53,330 bases of DNA from Bacteroidales bacterium (GCA_017527945.1 JAFXPL010000015.1:1-53330), one strand, 5' to 3'. Counted from the first letter of the stretch, positions 32,519 through 41,981 are shown. Made by a program: numbers and translations. The notes: a model not told the origin generated them from the letters alone.

Positions 32519-34835
32519 GAAAAAGCACTACATCCTTCCCGGCAACGGCAAGATCGATGTGGAGATGCTGAACCAGAAGATTGACCTGAACATGGACATC
32601 TCCAACCTCAGTGTCAACGAGTTGCGGGTACTGCGCAATTCGTTCTACGCCAAACAGGGATATGCGTTCACGATGTCCGATCTGCGGTCGGTGTTCAATC
32701 AGACCACGTGGTATTGGGACACCATGATGGGCCGTTGGGAACTTGAAGAATATGCAGAATACGAAGGAAGAAAGGTGCCAGAGTACCAGTTCACCAAGGA
32801 GGAGGAGGCCTTCATGGCCAAACTCAAGGCAAGGGAAGAGGAACTCAAGAAGCACAACTTCGCCGACGGCAAGCCGGTGATTGACAACCTGATCAACCGC
32901 TTCCAAATCGAGAGCCCCGACCCGAAGCTCACGGACATGCTCGTGAAACAGGGCTTCGCCATCGTGCCCGACACCTACGACCAGCTGTTCCAAGTGTATG
33001 AGAACAACGACTACCATAACTTCCCCAGCTTCGTCACCACCGACCTCTATCTGCAGCTCTACCACATGTACTTCGACTGCATGTTGCGCAGAGCCGAGGA
33101 CGGCAAACTGTTCAACGCCCTGCAGGACTTCTGCCGCAAGGGCTATCGCGAGTGCTCGCGCGCCGTTCCCAACCCCGTCAACCCACAGGAGAAGGCGCTC
33201 GCCGAGTTCAGCCAGGCCTATTTCGCCATCGCGCTGCGGCTGCTCGACCCCAAGGAGGAGTGTGCCGTCGCCCCGCAATACCAGAAAATGGTAGAGGACG
33301 AGGTGGCGAAATGCACTTCCGCGAGCACCGCTTTCTCGCCTTTCATGGAATATACGGAGGTGATGTTCCCCTACGCCCTGTTCCGCCCGCGCGGGCACTA
33401 CACGCGTAACGAACGGCTGCAACGCTATTTCCGCGGCATGATGTGGGTGCAGACGGCCGCCTTCGACACCGACAAGCCCTCCATGATGCGCAGGGCCGCC
33501 TTCATGGCCAAAACCGTCTGCGGAAACGCCGAGCTGCACGCCGCCTTCAAGGCCATCTTCGACCCGATGACGTTCCTGATGGGCCAGCCCGACAACATCA
33601 CCCTGATGCAGGTATATGACATTCTGCAACGCTACAACTACGCCAAACTGATCGGAAACGACAAGGAGCTGCGGAAATTTGTCGCCGAGGTGGATGTCCT
33701 GGCGGAGCGGCAGACGCGAATCCGCCCGAAGGTCCAGCTCTCGGGCCGTAACAAGGTCAACCTGATGCCCCAGCGCTACCAGCCCGATGCCGAAGTGCTG
33801 CAGGAGATGTACGACTGGAAGAGCAAGGTGTCGCAGCGTTTCTGCCCGAAAGGCATCGACTTCTTCGCGGCGGGCGGCAGTCCGCTCGCGCTCCAGTTAG
33901 ACAAGGAGGGGGAGACCTGGGACGAGTTCGACGCGAACATGAGTCGCATGCAAAAGCGGATGGGCGAAATCGACTGGAAGGAGAACATCGCCGTGCGGTG
34001 GCAGCAGGTGCTACTCGATCTTTCCAAAGGCCGCCACCCCTCGAACGCCCCCTATTTCATGGCCGGTACGGCATGGGGGAAAAAAGACCTGAACGCGGCC
34101 TTGGCCTCTTACGCCGAGCTGAAGCACGACGCCATCCTCTATGCCAAGCAGCCCATGGGGGCTGAATGCGGCGACGGCGGGCCGGAGGATCCCATCGTGA
34201 GAGGGTATGTGGAGCCCAACATCGACTTCTGGACGGCGGTGATCGACCTGCTGAATGCCACGAAGGAGGCCTTCGGCGCACTCGGCATCATGACCGACGA
34301 GATGCTCGCCCTGACCGACGACATGGCCGAGGAGGCGCAGTTCTTCCTGAACTGCAGTAAAAAGGAGCTTGCCGGAAAAACCTTAAGCGAGCAGGAATAC
34401 CGCCAGCTCGAAATCGTGGGCGCGGTATTCGAGAACATGACGCTGAACATGATGCGCAACGGGAACGAGTATCTTGAATGGGAAGATATAGAGGGTGCCG
34501 ACCGCAAAGTGGCGGTCATCGCCGACATCTACACGGCCAACGGCAAAAACGTCCCCATGGAGAAAAAGGCCGTGCTCTACAACGCGGTCGGTCCCGCCGA
34601 CGTCATCTATGTCGTGGTAGAGATCGGCGGCTATCTCTACCTCACGCGCGGCGCGGTCTTCTCGTACCGCGAGTTCCACGACGCGCTCGACGTCCCTCGC
34701 CACACCGACGAGGAGTGGCAGGAACTGTTGAAGGAGAAGCCCCGTCTCGGCGTCCCCAAATGGATGGAGAGCATCACCGCCCCCATCGAAGTGCCGAAAG
34801 ACGACGACTTGATCTATTACAGCACAGGGTGTTAA
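32451..34835 (+). CDS. YARHG and DUF3160 domain exported protein
   Basis: 794 residues. Signal peptide RKILTTVVLSMLVLTGWSQ. A YARHG domain at about residues 50-90 (ELRVLRNSFYAKQGYAFTM) precedes a long DUF3160 region (e.g. FPSFVTTDLYLQLYHMYFD, ECGDGGPEDPIVRGYVEPNI) filling the rest. DUF3160 proteins are periplasmic or outer-membrane-associated with unknown function. The 68-bp overlap with the preceding FG-GAP-like gene argues for one operon. Confidence 0.88.
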   Translation: MRKILTTVVLSMLVLTGWSQQNEKKHYILPGNGKIDVEMLNQKIDLNMDISNLSVNELRVLRNSFYAKQGYAFTMSDLRSVFNQTTWYWDTMMGRWELEEYAEYEGRKVPEYQFTKEEEAFMAKLKAREEELKKHNFADGKPVIDNLINRFQIESPDPKLTDMLVKQGFAIVPDTYDQLFQVYENNDYHNFPSFVTTDLYLQLYHMYFDCMLRRAEDGKLFNALQDFCRKGYRECSRAVPNPVNPQEKALAEFSQAYFAIALRLLDPKEECAVAPQYQKMVEDEVAKCTSASTAFSPFMEYTEVMFPYALFRPRGHYTRNERLQRYFRGMMWVQTAAFDTDKPSMMRRAAFMAKTVCGNAELHAAFKAIFDPMTFLMGQPDNITLMQVYDILQRYNYAKLIGNDKELRKFVAEVDVLAERQTRIRPKVQLSGRNKVNLMPQRYQPDAEVLQEMYDWKSKVSQRFCPKGIDFFAAGGSPLALQLDKEGETWDEFDANMSRMQKRMGEIDWKENIAVRWQQVLLDLSKGRHPSNAPYFMAGTAWGKKDLNAALASYAELKHDAILYAKQPMGAECGDGGPEDPIVRGYVEPNIDFWTAVIDLLNATKEAFGALGIMTDEMLALTDDMAEEAQFFLNCSKKELAGKTLSEQEYRQLEIVGAVFENMTLNMMRNGNEYLEWEDIEGADRKVAVIADIYTANGKNVPMEKKAVLYNAVGPADVIYVVVEIGGYLYLTRGAVFSYREFHDALDVPRHTDEEWQELLKEKPRLGVPKWMESITAPIEVPKDDDLIYYSTGC

Positions 34836-34930
34836 TGGTTATGGGTTATTGGTTATTGGTTATTGAGAGGTTAGAGTTTAATGTTTAATGTTTAGAGGGT
34901 TAAAAGGTTATTGGTTATGGGTTAAACAAA
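34836..34930. repeat. Simple repeats (GGTTATT and TTTAATG units)
   Basis: TGGTTATTGGTTATTG and GTTTAATGTTTAATGTTT runs between two genes. A small hairpin GGCCCC/GGGGC follows at about 34940-34955. Confidence 0.75.
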
Positions 34931-34975
34931 TTCCTTGAACGGCCCCGTCAGGGGCAAGAGCTCGGTAGAGATAGA

Positions 34976-35890
34976 ATGCTGGTTTATAAGGCTTTTTGGA
35001 TTTTTACGTTTGCGGTGCTGATCTCCTTTCAGGGCGGTTGGGCGCAACCGGTGCGGCCGTCGGGCGGGGATACGCTCACGGTGGCCTTCACGGGCGACAT
35101 CCTCCTCGACCGGGGGGTGCGCCGACAGATCGAAAGCCTCGGCATCGAGAGCCTCTTCGACGCGAGGGCGGACTCCCTGTTCCGCTGCTCCGACATCGTG
35201 GTGGGGAATTTGGAATGCCCGGCCACCGCGTTGAGCACACCGATGATGAAGCGGTTCGTGTTCCGTGCCGAGCCGGAATGGTTAGAGGCCTTGCACGCCC
35301 ACGGTTTCACCCACCTCAACCTGGCCAACAACCACTCGGTGGATCAAGGCCGTCGCGGGTTGGTGGATACGTGGCGCAATGTGGAGCGGTACGGCATGAC
35401 ACCCGTCGGGGCGGGCAATACGATGGCCGAAGCCGCGCGGCCGGTCTTGCTGGCAAAGCACCCCCGAAAGGTCTGGCTTCTCGCCTCCCTGCAGCTGCCG
35501 TTGGAGCATTTCCCCTATCTTCCCGAACGCCCTTCCGTCAACCAGGAGACCATCGACTCCATGCTGGTTCGCATCCGTGCCCTGCGTGGGACAGACAGTT
35601 CCGCCGTCATCATCGTGTCGCTGCACTGGGGCAAGGAGCACACCCTGGAGCCGGAGCCGATACAGCGCAGCATCGCCCGCCGACTGATCGATGCCGGCGC
35701 CGATGCCCTCGTCTGCCACCACACGCACACGTTGCAGACCATCGAGCGGTATCGCGGCAAACCCATCTACTACAGTCTCGGGAACTTCATCTTCGACCAG
35801 CACCGGGACCTCAACCGCCGCACCTGCGTTCCCCAGCTGAAAATCACGAGGGACAGCATCTTCGTGACGGACAACCTCTTCACTTTTTGA
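34976..35890 (+). CDS. CapA-family (PgsA-like) metallophosphatase
   Basis: 304 residues with a signal peptide (FWIFTFAVLISFQGGWAQ). CapA motifs: FTGDILLDRG, VVGNLECPAT, LNLANNHSVDQG, IIVSLHWGKEH, VCHHTHTLQTIERY and YYSLGNFIFD. The family resembles calcineurin-type phosphatases, and some members take part in poly-gamma-glutamate capsule formation; no capBC partners are here, so the actual role is open. It ends 11 bp inside the convergent pseudouridine synthase gene. Confidence 0.9.
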   Translation: MLVYKAFWIFTFAVLISFQGGWAQPVRPSGGDTLTVAFTGDILLDRGVRRQIESLGIESLFDARADSLFRCSDIVVGNLECPATALSTPMMKRFVFRAEPEWLEALHAHGFTHLNLANNHSVDQGRRGLVDTWRNVERYGMTPVGAGNTMAEAARPVLLAKHPRKVWLLASLQLPLEHFPYLPERPSVNQETIDSMLVRIRALRGTDSSAVIIVSLHWGKEHTLEPEPIQRSIARRLIDAGADALVCHHTHTLQTIERYRGKPIYYSLGNFIFDQHRDLNRRTCVPQLKITRDSIFVTDNLFTF

Positions 35891-36416
35891 CGATTCGCCA
35901 CTCTCCCGGCTGGAGCATGCCCAAGCCGAGGTCGCCGATTTGGACACGGATAAGCCGCAGCGTGGGGAAGCCGACGGCGGCAGTGATATGGCGTACCTGG
36001 CGGTTTTTGCCTTCGGTGAGGGTGAGGCGCACCCAGCTGGTGGGGATGTTGGCGCGATAGCGGACGGGGGGCACGCGCTCCCAGAGGTTCTCCGGCGGCA
36101 ACGTACGCTCAGCCTTGCAGGGGCGGGTGCGGTAACCTTTGATAACGACCCCTTCCCGCAACTTTTGCAGCGCTTCGTCGGTAATCTCGCCATCCACTTG
36201 GGCGAGGTAGGTGCGCGGATGGGCGTTCTTCGGGTCCAACAGCCGTTTGACCAGCCGTCCGTCGTCGGTCAGCAGCAGGGCACCCTCGCTGTCGTGGTCG
36301 AGTCGTCCCGCGGCATAGACGCCGGGCGGGAAGCCGAACTCGTTGAGGGCGGGATGTCCCGCCTCAGGGGTGAACTGGCTCAGCACGCCGTAGGGTTTGT
36401 TGAAGAGGATGACCAC
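35880..36416 (-). CDS. rluE: RluE/RsuA-family 23S rRNA pseudouridine synthase
   Basis: 178 residues with GTG start at 36416, the first plausible start before ILFNKPYGVLSQF; there is no ATG in frame between the upstream gene stop and this motif. The catalytic Asp is in AGRLDHDSEGALLL; then TYLAQVDGEI and the conserved EGKNRQVRHITAAVGFPTLR. It modifies one uridine in 23S rRNA, in E. coli U2457. It overlaps the convergent CapA gene by 11 bp. Separated by 14 bp from the outer-membrane-type gene upstream, so possibly co-transcribed with it. Confidence 0.88.
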   Translation of the reverse strand: MVILFNKPYGVLSQFTPEAGHPALNEFGFPPGVYAAGRLDHDSEGALLLTDDGRLVKRLLDPKNAHPRTYLAQVDGEITDEALQKLREGVVIKGYRTRPCKAERTLPPENLWERVPPVRYRANIPTSWVRLTLTEGKNRQVRHITAAVGFPTLRLIRVQIGDLGLGMLQPGEWRIVKK

Positions 36417-36430
36417 AACGGGTTCGCGTA

Positions 36431-36982
36431 TCAGAATGCATAGTGGATGCCGAGGTTCGCGCTCCAGTCGAAGTAGTGGGCGGCGAAGTGCTTTGCGAAG
36501 AGGCAGCCGTAGCCGGGCCGGAAGTCGATCTGCACGGCCAAGGGGGATCTGAACTTGTACTCCAAGCCGACAATCGCGTTGGCACCACACTTGCCGAAAT
36601 CGTTGCGGGTCAGCGTGAGGCCGAAGACTCCCTGGTATTGGATGTCGCTCCAGCAGTAGCCGATGCTTCCGCCAAGACCCGCCAATCCGTATAGACCGCC
36701 GACCAAATGCCCCTCGAACATGAAGTTCGGGTTCAGCTCCAGTGTCCAGAAGTTCACCTTCTTGAGTTCCACATTCTGGAAACGGCCGCTCGTGGTGACG
36801 AACGCCGTGCCCAAATCCAACTGAAAGGCGAAATGGTCGCTGCCAAAGGTCTTGAACGACAACGCTTGCATGGTGCCTGCGGAAATACCGAATCCGTTTT
36901 TGTAAGGTGCTTGAGCCTTGACAGTTAGCAAGGTTGTTGACAAGATGGCGACAATTGCCAAAATACGAAATGCTCTCTCCAT
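36431..36982 (-). CDS. Small outer-membrane beta-barrel-like protein
   Basis: 183 residues. Signal peptide ending VKAQ, then alternating-strand sequence with Gly/aromatic turns (VGGLYGLAGLGGSIGYCW, VQIDFRPGYGCLFA) and a C-terminal Phe, typical for 8-stranded barrels. No specific family recognised. ATG 36982 follows the -7 box at 37026-37033. Confidence 0.75.
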   Translation of the reverse strand: MERAFRILAIVAILSTTLLTVKAQAPYKNGFGISAGTMQALSFKTFGSDHFAFQLDLGTAFVTTSGRFQNVELKKVNFWTLELNPNFMFEGHLVGGLYGLAGLGGSIGYCWSDIQYQGVFGLTLTRNDFGKCGANAIVGLEYKFRSPLAVQIDFRPGYGCLFAKHFAAHYFDWSANLGIHYAF

Positions 36983-37025
36983 GACGCTATAAATGCTAAT
37001 GATGAATCCGTTTTGATTTTCGGCG

Positions 37026-37033
37026 CAAAAGTA
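37026..37033 (-). promoter_or_regulatory. Promoter -7 box of the beta-barrel gene
   Basis: TACTTTTG on the minus strand, 43 bp before ATG 36982; divergent from the glsB promoter at 37065. Confidence 0.7.
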
Positions 37034-37064
37034 CAATTTTTTGGGTCAACAATCAAAAAAAATA

Positions 37065-37072
37065 TACCTTTG
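37065..37072 (+). promoter_or_regulatory. Promoter -7 box of the GlsB-like gene
   Basis: TACCTTTGCCGC, 28 bp before ATG 37101. Confidence 0.75.
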
Positions 37073-37100
37073 CCGCATTGTTTCACTAAAATTAAAATCT

Positions 37101-37352
37101 ATGGACATTGTAAGCATTATCCTTTACCTGCTCTTCGGTGCAGTGGCCGGCTGGTTGGCTGGTAAACTGGTGAAAGGCGGCGGCTTCGGCCTGATCGTCA
37201 ACATCATCGTGGGCATTATCGGTGGTTTCATCGGCGGATGGCTGATGAGCCTCCTCCACATTCAGAAGGCCGGGCTCCTTTGGGAACTCATCGTGGCGGT
37301 TATCGGCGCAGTGGTGCTTCTCCTGGTCATCTCGCTCTTCAAAAAGAAATAA
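37101..37352 (+). CDS. GlsB/YeaQ/YmgE-family membrane protein
   Basis: 83 residues with three hydrophobic helices (ILYLLFGAVAGWLAGKLV, GLIVNIIVGIIGGFIGGWL, ELIVAVIGAVVLLLVISL) and the Gly-rich pattern of the transglycosylase-associated GlsB/YeaQ family, linked to envelope stress. Its start follows the -7 box at 37065; a bidirectional terminator follows it. Confidence 0.9.
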   Translation: MDIVSIILYLLFGAVAGWLAGKLVKGGGFGLIVNIIVGIIGGFIGGWLMSLLHIQKAGLLWELIVAVIGAVVLLLVISLFKKK

Positions 37353-37370
37353 TCCCAAATTTCGAAAAAC

Positions 37371-37403
37371 AAAAAAGACCGGCAGTGTGGCCGGTCTTTT
37401 TTT
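37371..37403. terminator. Bidirectional terminator
   Basis: GACCGGC (37377-37383) / GCCGGTC (37390-37396), 6-nt loop, A6 before and T7 after. Serves both the GlsB gene and the convergent T9SS gene. Confidence 0.92.
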
Positions 37404-37422
37404 ATGATGGGGTCAATCAGAA

Positions 37423-39075
37423 TTACTTCTTGACAATCTTGTGTATGGAGGTGCCGTTCTCGGTCGTCAGCTTCAGGGTGTACATGCCGTTGGCGAGATC
37501 TTTCACGGAAATGTGGGTCACATTGCCGGCCTCGGCCTTCACAAGCTGGCCTTGGATGTTGAAGATCTCCACACGCTGCGCATTCTCGGAAGTGCTGATG
37601 GTGATATTGTCGGTGGCCGGGTTCGGATAAATCGTCAGATCCGACTCGACGGACTGGATACCCGTACCGTTTGCGATGCGGACATTGTCGATCCACACGT
37701 TGTTGCCGTAACCGCTTCTGAACTCGAATTTGATGACAACATCGTCACGGTCCGTGATGTTGGAGAGGTCAATGGTCTCCGTGCGCCATTGGCTGGCAGT
37801 AGGAATGAAGTTGCTGCTCGCATTGCCCGTGACTGTGGCCAAAGAAGAGCCCGATTTCGTGTAGGCGGACTGCCAGGTCTGACCGCAGTTGGTGGAATAC
37901 ATCACGCGAAGTCTCTCCGTATAGTTGGTGTTGTAACGTTTATGAGCCACGTCGAACGACAGAGTGGGCGTTGTGAGGCTGGACATGTTCTCGAACGGGA
38001 GGTAGAGGTTGGCAATAGTACCCTCGTCCAAGTTGTAGGCATTGAAGCAGACGGCCTTGCCGTAGTCGCCATTCAAGTTGTAAGTGAACAGGATGTCTTC
38101 AGCGTTGCACCAGTCGGAGGGAATGTCGCTGGAGAAGTCCTCGTTAATTGTCACGGAAGTGGGGGTGACAGCCACGTGGAAGGAGTTTGAAACGGTGTTC
38201 ATGACAGTATCGGTATCGGCATTGCCGTTCACAGTGGCGATTGATACTGTATAGGTATGGGTACCGTCCGTGTTGGAAGTGATTTGCGGCAACGTCACTG
38301 TGGTCTTGTTGTATCTGTCAAGGTTGCCTGTCCAGTCAAAAGTGGAAGTCTGGCCATCAAATTCGATGCTGAACGTCACCGAGGTCAGGTTGGCAGTTCC
38401 CACATTCTGGAGATCCACCGTCGGGGTGGCTGTGCAGGAGCAGTGGTAAACCTTTTCGATACCACCAACAGTGAGGACGAGACCGTTGTTGGCCAGCGTG
38501 GCGTCGAATTGCGGACAGGTGTTCTTGGAGGCTTGGTACAGGGCACCGGTCTGCTGTTGACCGACCTCATAAACCAAGCGGTTCGGGCACACCATATAGA
38601 CGGTCGGGAAGTAGGCGATGGCGTAATCGTTGTCGAAAGCCATGGTGTTGGGGGCCATCTTCAACGGAATGACAGGATATTCCACGCCGCTCAGCCAGTT
38701 GCCTTGGGTGGCGGATCCGCCAGCATCGGCTCCCGCGCCGCTCAGCGAATTGTAGTTTCCATTGCTGCCTTCGATGGCCAGCACGCGCACCTCATTGGTT
38801 CCTTCAGGACCGTATTGACCATAAAGGTCCTCCAAAGCGTGGGTGTTGTGGTAGTTCCAGCACGGACCGCACCAAGTGGCGAACACGTCCATGAAGACTG
38901 TGTAACCCGCATCCGTCATTTCGTAAAGGGAAATGGGATTGGTAGAAATAATGTTACCGGTTGTCTTGTCTATTTCATAACCGGTGAAAGCGGGCGCATA
39001 GCTTCCGTTCGGCAGCTGCGCGAAAGAGGCCGTCAACAAGGCACTCATGAAAAGAAGTAAAGAAATTTTTTTCAT
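37423..39075 (-). CDS. Type IX-secreted protein with a thioredoxin-like domain
   Basis: 550 residues. Signal peptide KKISLLLFMSALLTASFAQ. Thioredoxin-like active site in DVFATWCGPCWNYH near residue 70. The middle holds beta-rich modules, including a MAM/jelly-roll-like part ending VWIDNVRIANGTG. The C-terminus is a T9SS type A sorting domain (LTIYPNPATDNITI, VEIFNIQGQLV, GMYTLKL ... HKIVKK). It is therefore exported through the outer membrane and probably cell-surface-attached. Strong indicator of Bacteroidota. Confidence 0.92.
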   Translation of the reverse strand: MKKISLLLFMSALLTASFAQLPNGSYAPAFTGYEIDKTTGNIISTNPISLYEMTDAGYTVFMDVFATWCGPCWNYHNTHALEDLYGQYGPEGTNEVRVLAIEGSNGNYNSLSGAGADAGGSATQGNWLSGVEYPVIPLKMAPNTMAFDNDYAIAYFPTVYMVCPNRLVYEVGQQQTGALYQASKNTCPQFDATLANNGLVLTVGGIEKVYHCSCTATPTVDLQNVGTANLTSVTFSIEFDGQTSTFDWTGNLDRYNKTTVTLPQITSNTDGTHTYTVSIATVNGNADTDTVMNTVSNSFHVAVTPTSVTINEDFSSDIPSDWCNAEDILFTYNLNGDYGKAVCFNAYNLDEGTIANLYLPFENMSSLTTPTLSFDVAHKRYNTNYTERLRVMYSTNCGQTWQSAYTKSGSSLATVTGNASSNFIPTASQWRTETIDLSNITDRDDVVIKFEFRSGYGNNVWIDNVRIANGTGIQSVESDLTIYPNPATDNITISTSENAQRVEIFNIQGQLVKAEAGNVTHISVKDLANGMYTLKLTTENGTSIHKIVKK

Positions 39076-39121
39076 AAAAACGTTTTTAATGAATGATGTT
39101 TATTTCAAATTTTTCGCACCG

Positions 39122-39129
39122 CAAAAATA
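39122..39129 (-). promoter_or_regulatory. Promoter -7 box of the T9SS protein gene
   Basis: TATTTTTG on the minus strand, 46 bp before ATG 39075. Confidence 0.7.
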
Positions 39130-39186
39130 CACTTTTGTTTCAAAAAACCAACTATAAAAAACTTTTTTTTCAAATAAACATTCTCC

Positions 39187-39247
39187 CTAAACTTACTAAA
39201 CTTACTAAACCTCCTAAACCTCCTAAACCTCCTAAACTTACTAAACT
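39187..39247. repeat. 9-bp tandem repeats (CTAAACTTA / CTAAACCTC)
   Basis: About seven units directly after the aspartate kinase stop. A similar array lies at 43079-43136. Confidence 0.85.
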
Positions 39248-40519
39248 CTACTTCAGCACCAACTGTATCGTATGCCGGTTGTTCTGACGGATCAGCACCT
39301 CCTCGCCTGCGAACATCCCGAGAACCTCCTTTTCCGAACTTTCATCATAGTGGCGGATGGTGACCAACCGGATGGCTTCGTTGAACTTGACGACGAACTC
39401 CTTCTGCAAGGCCTCAATACAGGGTTGCAACCGCATGGGAACGTTGTCGGTGCAGACCGAGAAGGTGAGCGCGGAGTTCTGTATGAGGTTGATTTTCACG
39501 CGGTATTGGGACAGAATGTCCAAAATCTTGGACAAGTTCTCCACCCCGATGATGGAGAAGTCGCGCGGGGAGACGGAAATCAGAAGTTGGTTGTCTTTTA
39601 CGATATAAGATGGAATATCCTTTGTGTCAGCGGTTTGCGTGATCATGCTGCCCTCGTTCTCCGGGTGGAAGAAGGACTTGACGAACAGCGGTATCTGCTT
39701 GTTGTGCAGAGGACGAAGGGTCTTCGGGTGGATGACGCTCGCGCCGTAGTAGGCCAACTCCACGGTTTCGTGGTAGGTGAGCTTGTCGATTTTGACGGCG
39801 TTGGGGAAGCGCTTGGGGTCGGCATTGAGGATGCCGGGCACGTCCTTCCACACCGTAACGCACTCGGCGTCAAGGGTATTGGCGAGGATGGCAGCGGAGT
39901 AGTCGGAGCCTTCGCGACCGAGCGTGGTGGTCTGGTTTTCGGCCGTGCCCGCGATGAACCCCTGGGTCAGCACCATTCCGCTCGTGCGGTTCTGGAAATA
40001 GGGGTTGATGGTGTTGCAGACCAGTTTCCGGGTCACCGTCCAATCGACATGACCTTCGCGGTAGGTGTTGTCGGTGCGGACCAACTGCCGCGCATCGAGC
40101 CACTGGACATCCAGACCCTGATGGTTCAAGTATGTGGAGATCAGCGTTGTGGAAAGCAGCTCGCCGAAGCTGACGATGCGGTCGTAGTCGTAGTCGAAGT
40201 TGTCGGAGGTGGGGCGTTGCAGTTGTTCGGCCAAGAGGGTGAAGAGGCGTTCAGAATGGGGAAGGAAGGGGTTGCCGACGCCCATCAGCTCCTCAGCCAC
40301 ACGTTCGTGCCGGGTACGTAGCTCGGTGAGCAGGCCTTCCACCTTTTCCGGCTCGTGGCAGTAGGCGTCTAACAGCTTTTCGAGGAAGTTGGTGGTCTTT
40401 CCCATGGCGGAAATCACCACCACAAGTTGCTCGTTTTCATAGCGTTGCAGGATGTTCTTCAGGTTCTCGATGGCGGGCGCGTCCTTGACGGAGGCACCGC
40501 CGAATTTGAATACTTTCAT
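39248..40519 (-). CDS. lysC: Aspartate kinase
   Basis: 423 residues. Kinase domain: MKVFKFGGASVKDA, VVVISAMGKTTNFLEKLL, RIVSFGELLST, TTLGREGSDYSAA and WKDVPGILNADP. The C-terminal part holds the regulatory ACT-type sequence (FSIIGVENLSKILDILSQYR, VKINLIQNSALTFSVCTD). First step of Lys/Thr/Met/diaminopimelate synthesis from aspartate. Monofunctional, no homoserine dehydrogenase domain. It lies 6 bp behind the M28 peptidase gene and is probably co-transcribed with it. Confidence 0.95.
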   Translation of the reverse strand: MKVFKFGGASVKDAPAIENLKNILQRYENEQLVVVISAMGKTTNFLEKLLDAYCHEPEKVEGLLTELRTRHERVAEELMGVGNPFLPHSERLFTLLAEQLQRPTSDNFDYDYDRIVSFGELLSTTLISTYLNHQGLDVQWLDARQLVRTDNTYREGHVDWTVTRKLVCNTINPYFQNRTSGMVLTQGFIAGTAENQTTTLGREGSDYSAAILANTLDAECVTVWKDVPGILNADPKRFPNAVKIDKLTYHETVELAYYGASVIHPKTLRPLHNKQIPLFVKSFFHPENEGSMITQTADTKDIPSYIVKDNQLLISVSPRDFSIIGVENLSKILDILSQYRVKINLIQNSALTFSVCTDNVPMRLQPCIEALQKEFVVKFNEAIRLVTIRHYDESSEKEVLGMFAGEEVLIRQNNRHTIQLVLK

Positions 40520-40525
40520 CGTCTG

Positions 40526-41509
40526 TTATTCGTTTTTAAGGACTTGCAATAAGGTTGTGCCCACCACCCCGAGGGTGTTCTGGTCGATGTTCCGGATATT
40601 GTCGTTCACAGTGTGCCAAACCGGGTCGAAGCCGGTACCGGAGGCCGCGTCGTAGTGGATGATGTCGATCATTTTGAACGAGGCATATTTGTTGACATAG
40701 TAATGGTCGTCGGTGATGATGCCGCCAGGCCGATTCTGGAAATAGGCACCGTGGCCGAGTTCGTAGGCCGTGGCCCACACCTTGCGCACCACCTCCTGGG
40801 CGTCGCGCAGGGAGAACTGCTCCTGCATGAACTGCGCGTTGGGGCTGCCCACCATGTCGAGCAGAATACCGTATTCCGCCGTATATCCTTCTATATGAGG
40901 ATTTTTCGCCCAATGCTGAGCGCCGAGGCCCCACCAGTCGCCGGGAACGTTCTCGCTCTCCCGCGGACCGTAGTCCTCCGCATCGAAGAAGACAATGTCA
41001 ACACCCACATTCGGCTGGTTTTCATGCAGTTGCCGCGCCACTTCGAGAAGCACGCCCACGCCGCTGGCACCGTCGTTGGCACCGTCAATGGCCTGGTCGC
41101 GGTTGGCGGGATTGGGGTCGTGGTCGGCGAAAGGACGCGAGTCCCAATGTGCAGCCAGCACGATGCGCTTGGACTTCTCCGGGCCGAAGCTGCCGACGAG
41201 GTTGGCACAGGGCCACGATTTGCCATCATAAGTTTTGGCTGTAAATGACTGGTTATAAACAGTATCGCAATATTGCTGGAGTTTTCCAAGCAGCCAGACA
41301 CGGCAGTTCTCGTGCGCCTCCGAGCCAAGCACGCGCGGACCGAAGTCAGTCTGCGCCTTCACGAAGGCGTAGGCGGAATCGTTGTTGAAGGCCGGCAGCG
41401 TGACCGTGGCCTGCGGAGTCTCCTTGGGGGCTTTCTTGGCACGGTCGCACGCCGGAAGCATGACCGCTGCCACCATCATCAGTATGAAGATTGATTTAAT
41501 TTTCAACAT
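40526..41509 (-). CDS. M28-family lipoprotein (peptidase or glutaminyl cyclase)
   Basis: 327 residues. Lipoprotein signal with lipobox VMLPAC near residue 20. Zinc-binding pattern of family M28: LAAHWDSRPFAD, DGANDGASGVGVLLEVAR, VDIVFFDAEDYG, with later IDIIHYDA. Such proteins in Bacteroidota are aminopeptidases or glutaminyl cyclases; the sequence alone does not separate them. Attached to the membrane, facing the periplasm. ATG 41509 begins the signal peptide. Confidence 0.88.
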   Translation of the reverse strand: MLKIKSIFILMMVAAVMLPACDRAKKAPKETPQATVTLPAFNNDSAYAFVKAQTDFGPRVLGSEAHENCRVWLLGKLQQYCDTVYNQSFTAKTYDGKSWPCANLVGSFGPEKSKRIVLAAHWDSRPFADHDPNPANRDQAIDGANDGASGVGVLLEVARQLHENQPNVGVDIVFFDAEDYGPRESENVPGDWWGLGAQHWAKNPHIEGYTAEYGILLDMVGSPNAQFMQEQFSLRDAQEVVRKVWATAYELGHGAYFQNRPGGIITDDHYYVNKYASFKMIDIIHYDAASGTGFDPVWHTVNDNIRNIDQNTLGVVGTTLLQVLKNE

Positions 41510-41628
41510 GTTACAATAGACTATTATGTTTTTTCTACGTTTAAAAAATGACAGGCGAAGATACAAAAAATGAGGTTTCAAACTTCTGGTTTGCTTGAAA
41601 CTTGAAACCTGAAACTTGAAACAAAGAA

Positions 41629-41647
41629 GGCGACTGCAACAGTCGCC
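41629..41647 (-). terminator. Terminator of tRNA-Met
   Basis: GGCGACTG (41629-41636), 3-nt loop, CAGTCGCC (41640-41647); on the minus strand followed by TTCTTTGTTTC. It starts 8 bp after the tRNA 3' end. Confidence 0.8.
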
Positions 41648-41655
41648 TCCTTTTG

Positions 41656-41729
41656 TGGCGGGATCGAGAGTTGAACTCGAGACCTCCGGGTTATGAATCC
41701 GACGCTCTAACCAACTGAGCTACCCCGCC
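41656..41729 (-). tRNA. tRNA-Met (CAT)
   Basis: 74-nt cloverleaf on the minus strand: acceptor GGCGGGG/TCCCGCC (last pair G-T), D arm AGCTCAGTTGGTTAGAGC, anticodon loop TTCATAA, T arm TCGAGTTCAACTCTCGA. The anticodon stem TCGGA/CCCGG has an A-C mismatch next to the loop (31-39). The acceptor starts with a G-C pair, so it is an elongator or Ile2 type and not the initiator. Confidence 0.92.
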
Positions 41730-41742
41730 TTTTTTCAGGCCG

Positions 41743-41750
41743 CAAAAATA
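41743..41750 (-). promoter_or_regulatory. Promoter -7 box of tRNA-Met
   Basis: TATTTTTG on the minus strand, 13 bp before the mature tRNA. The 230 bp between it and the promoter at 41982 hold no supported gene. Confidence 0.7.
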
Positions 41751-41981
41751 CACTTTTTTTTGATTCCGCGACCGCAAATGAATATTTTTATGTAATTAAT
41801 TGTGTATAAAACGATTGCATTTCGGATTTTCCCGGTTATCTTGTGTGGAAAATGCACGACAGGACTCTTCGAATGGGTGGAACGGGTGCTCCAAGCGACA
41901 GGTTTGGCATTCGAGATGGCGGTACGGGAACAATTTTTTTTGATTTCGACATCTTTTTTCAGATTGAATGAAATAATTGTG

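Noticed and set aside
32442..33629. 395-codon minus-strand frame opposite the DUF3160 gene
   Set aside because: A shadow frame with no promoter or recognisable domain, while the plus-strand frame has a signal peptide and known domains.
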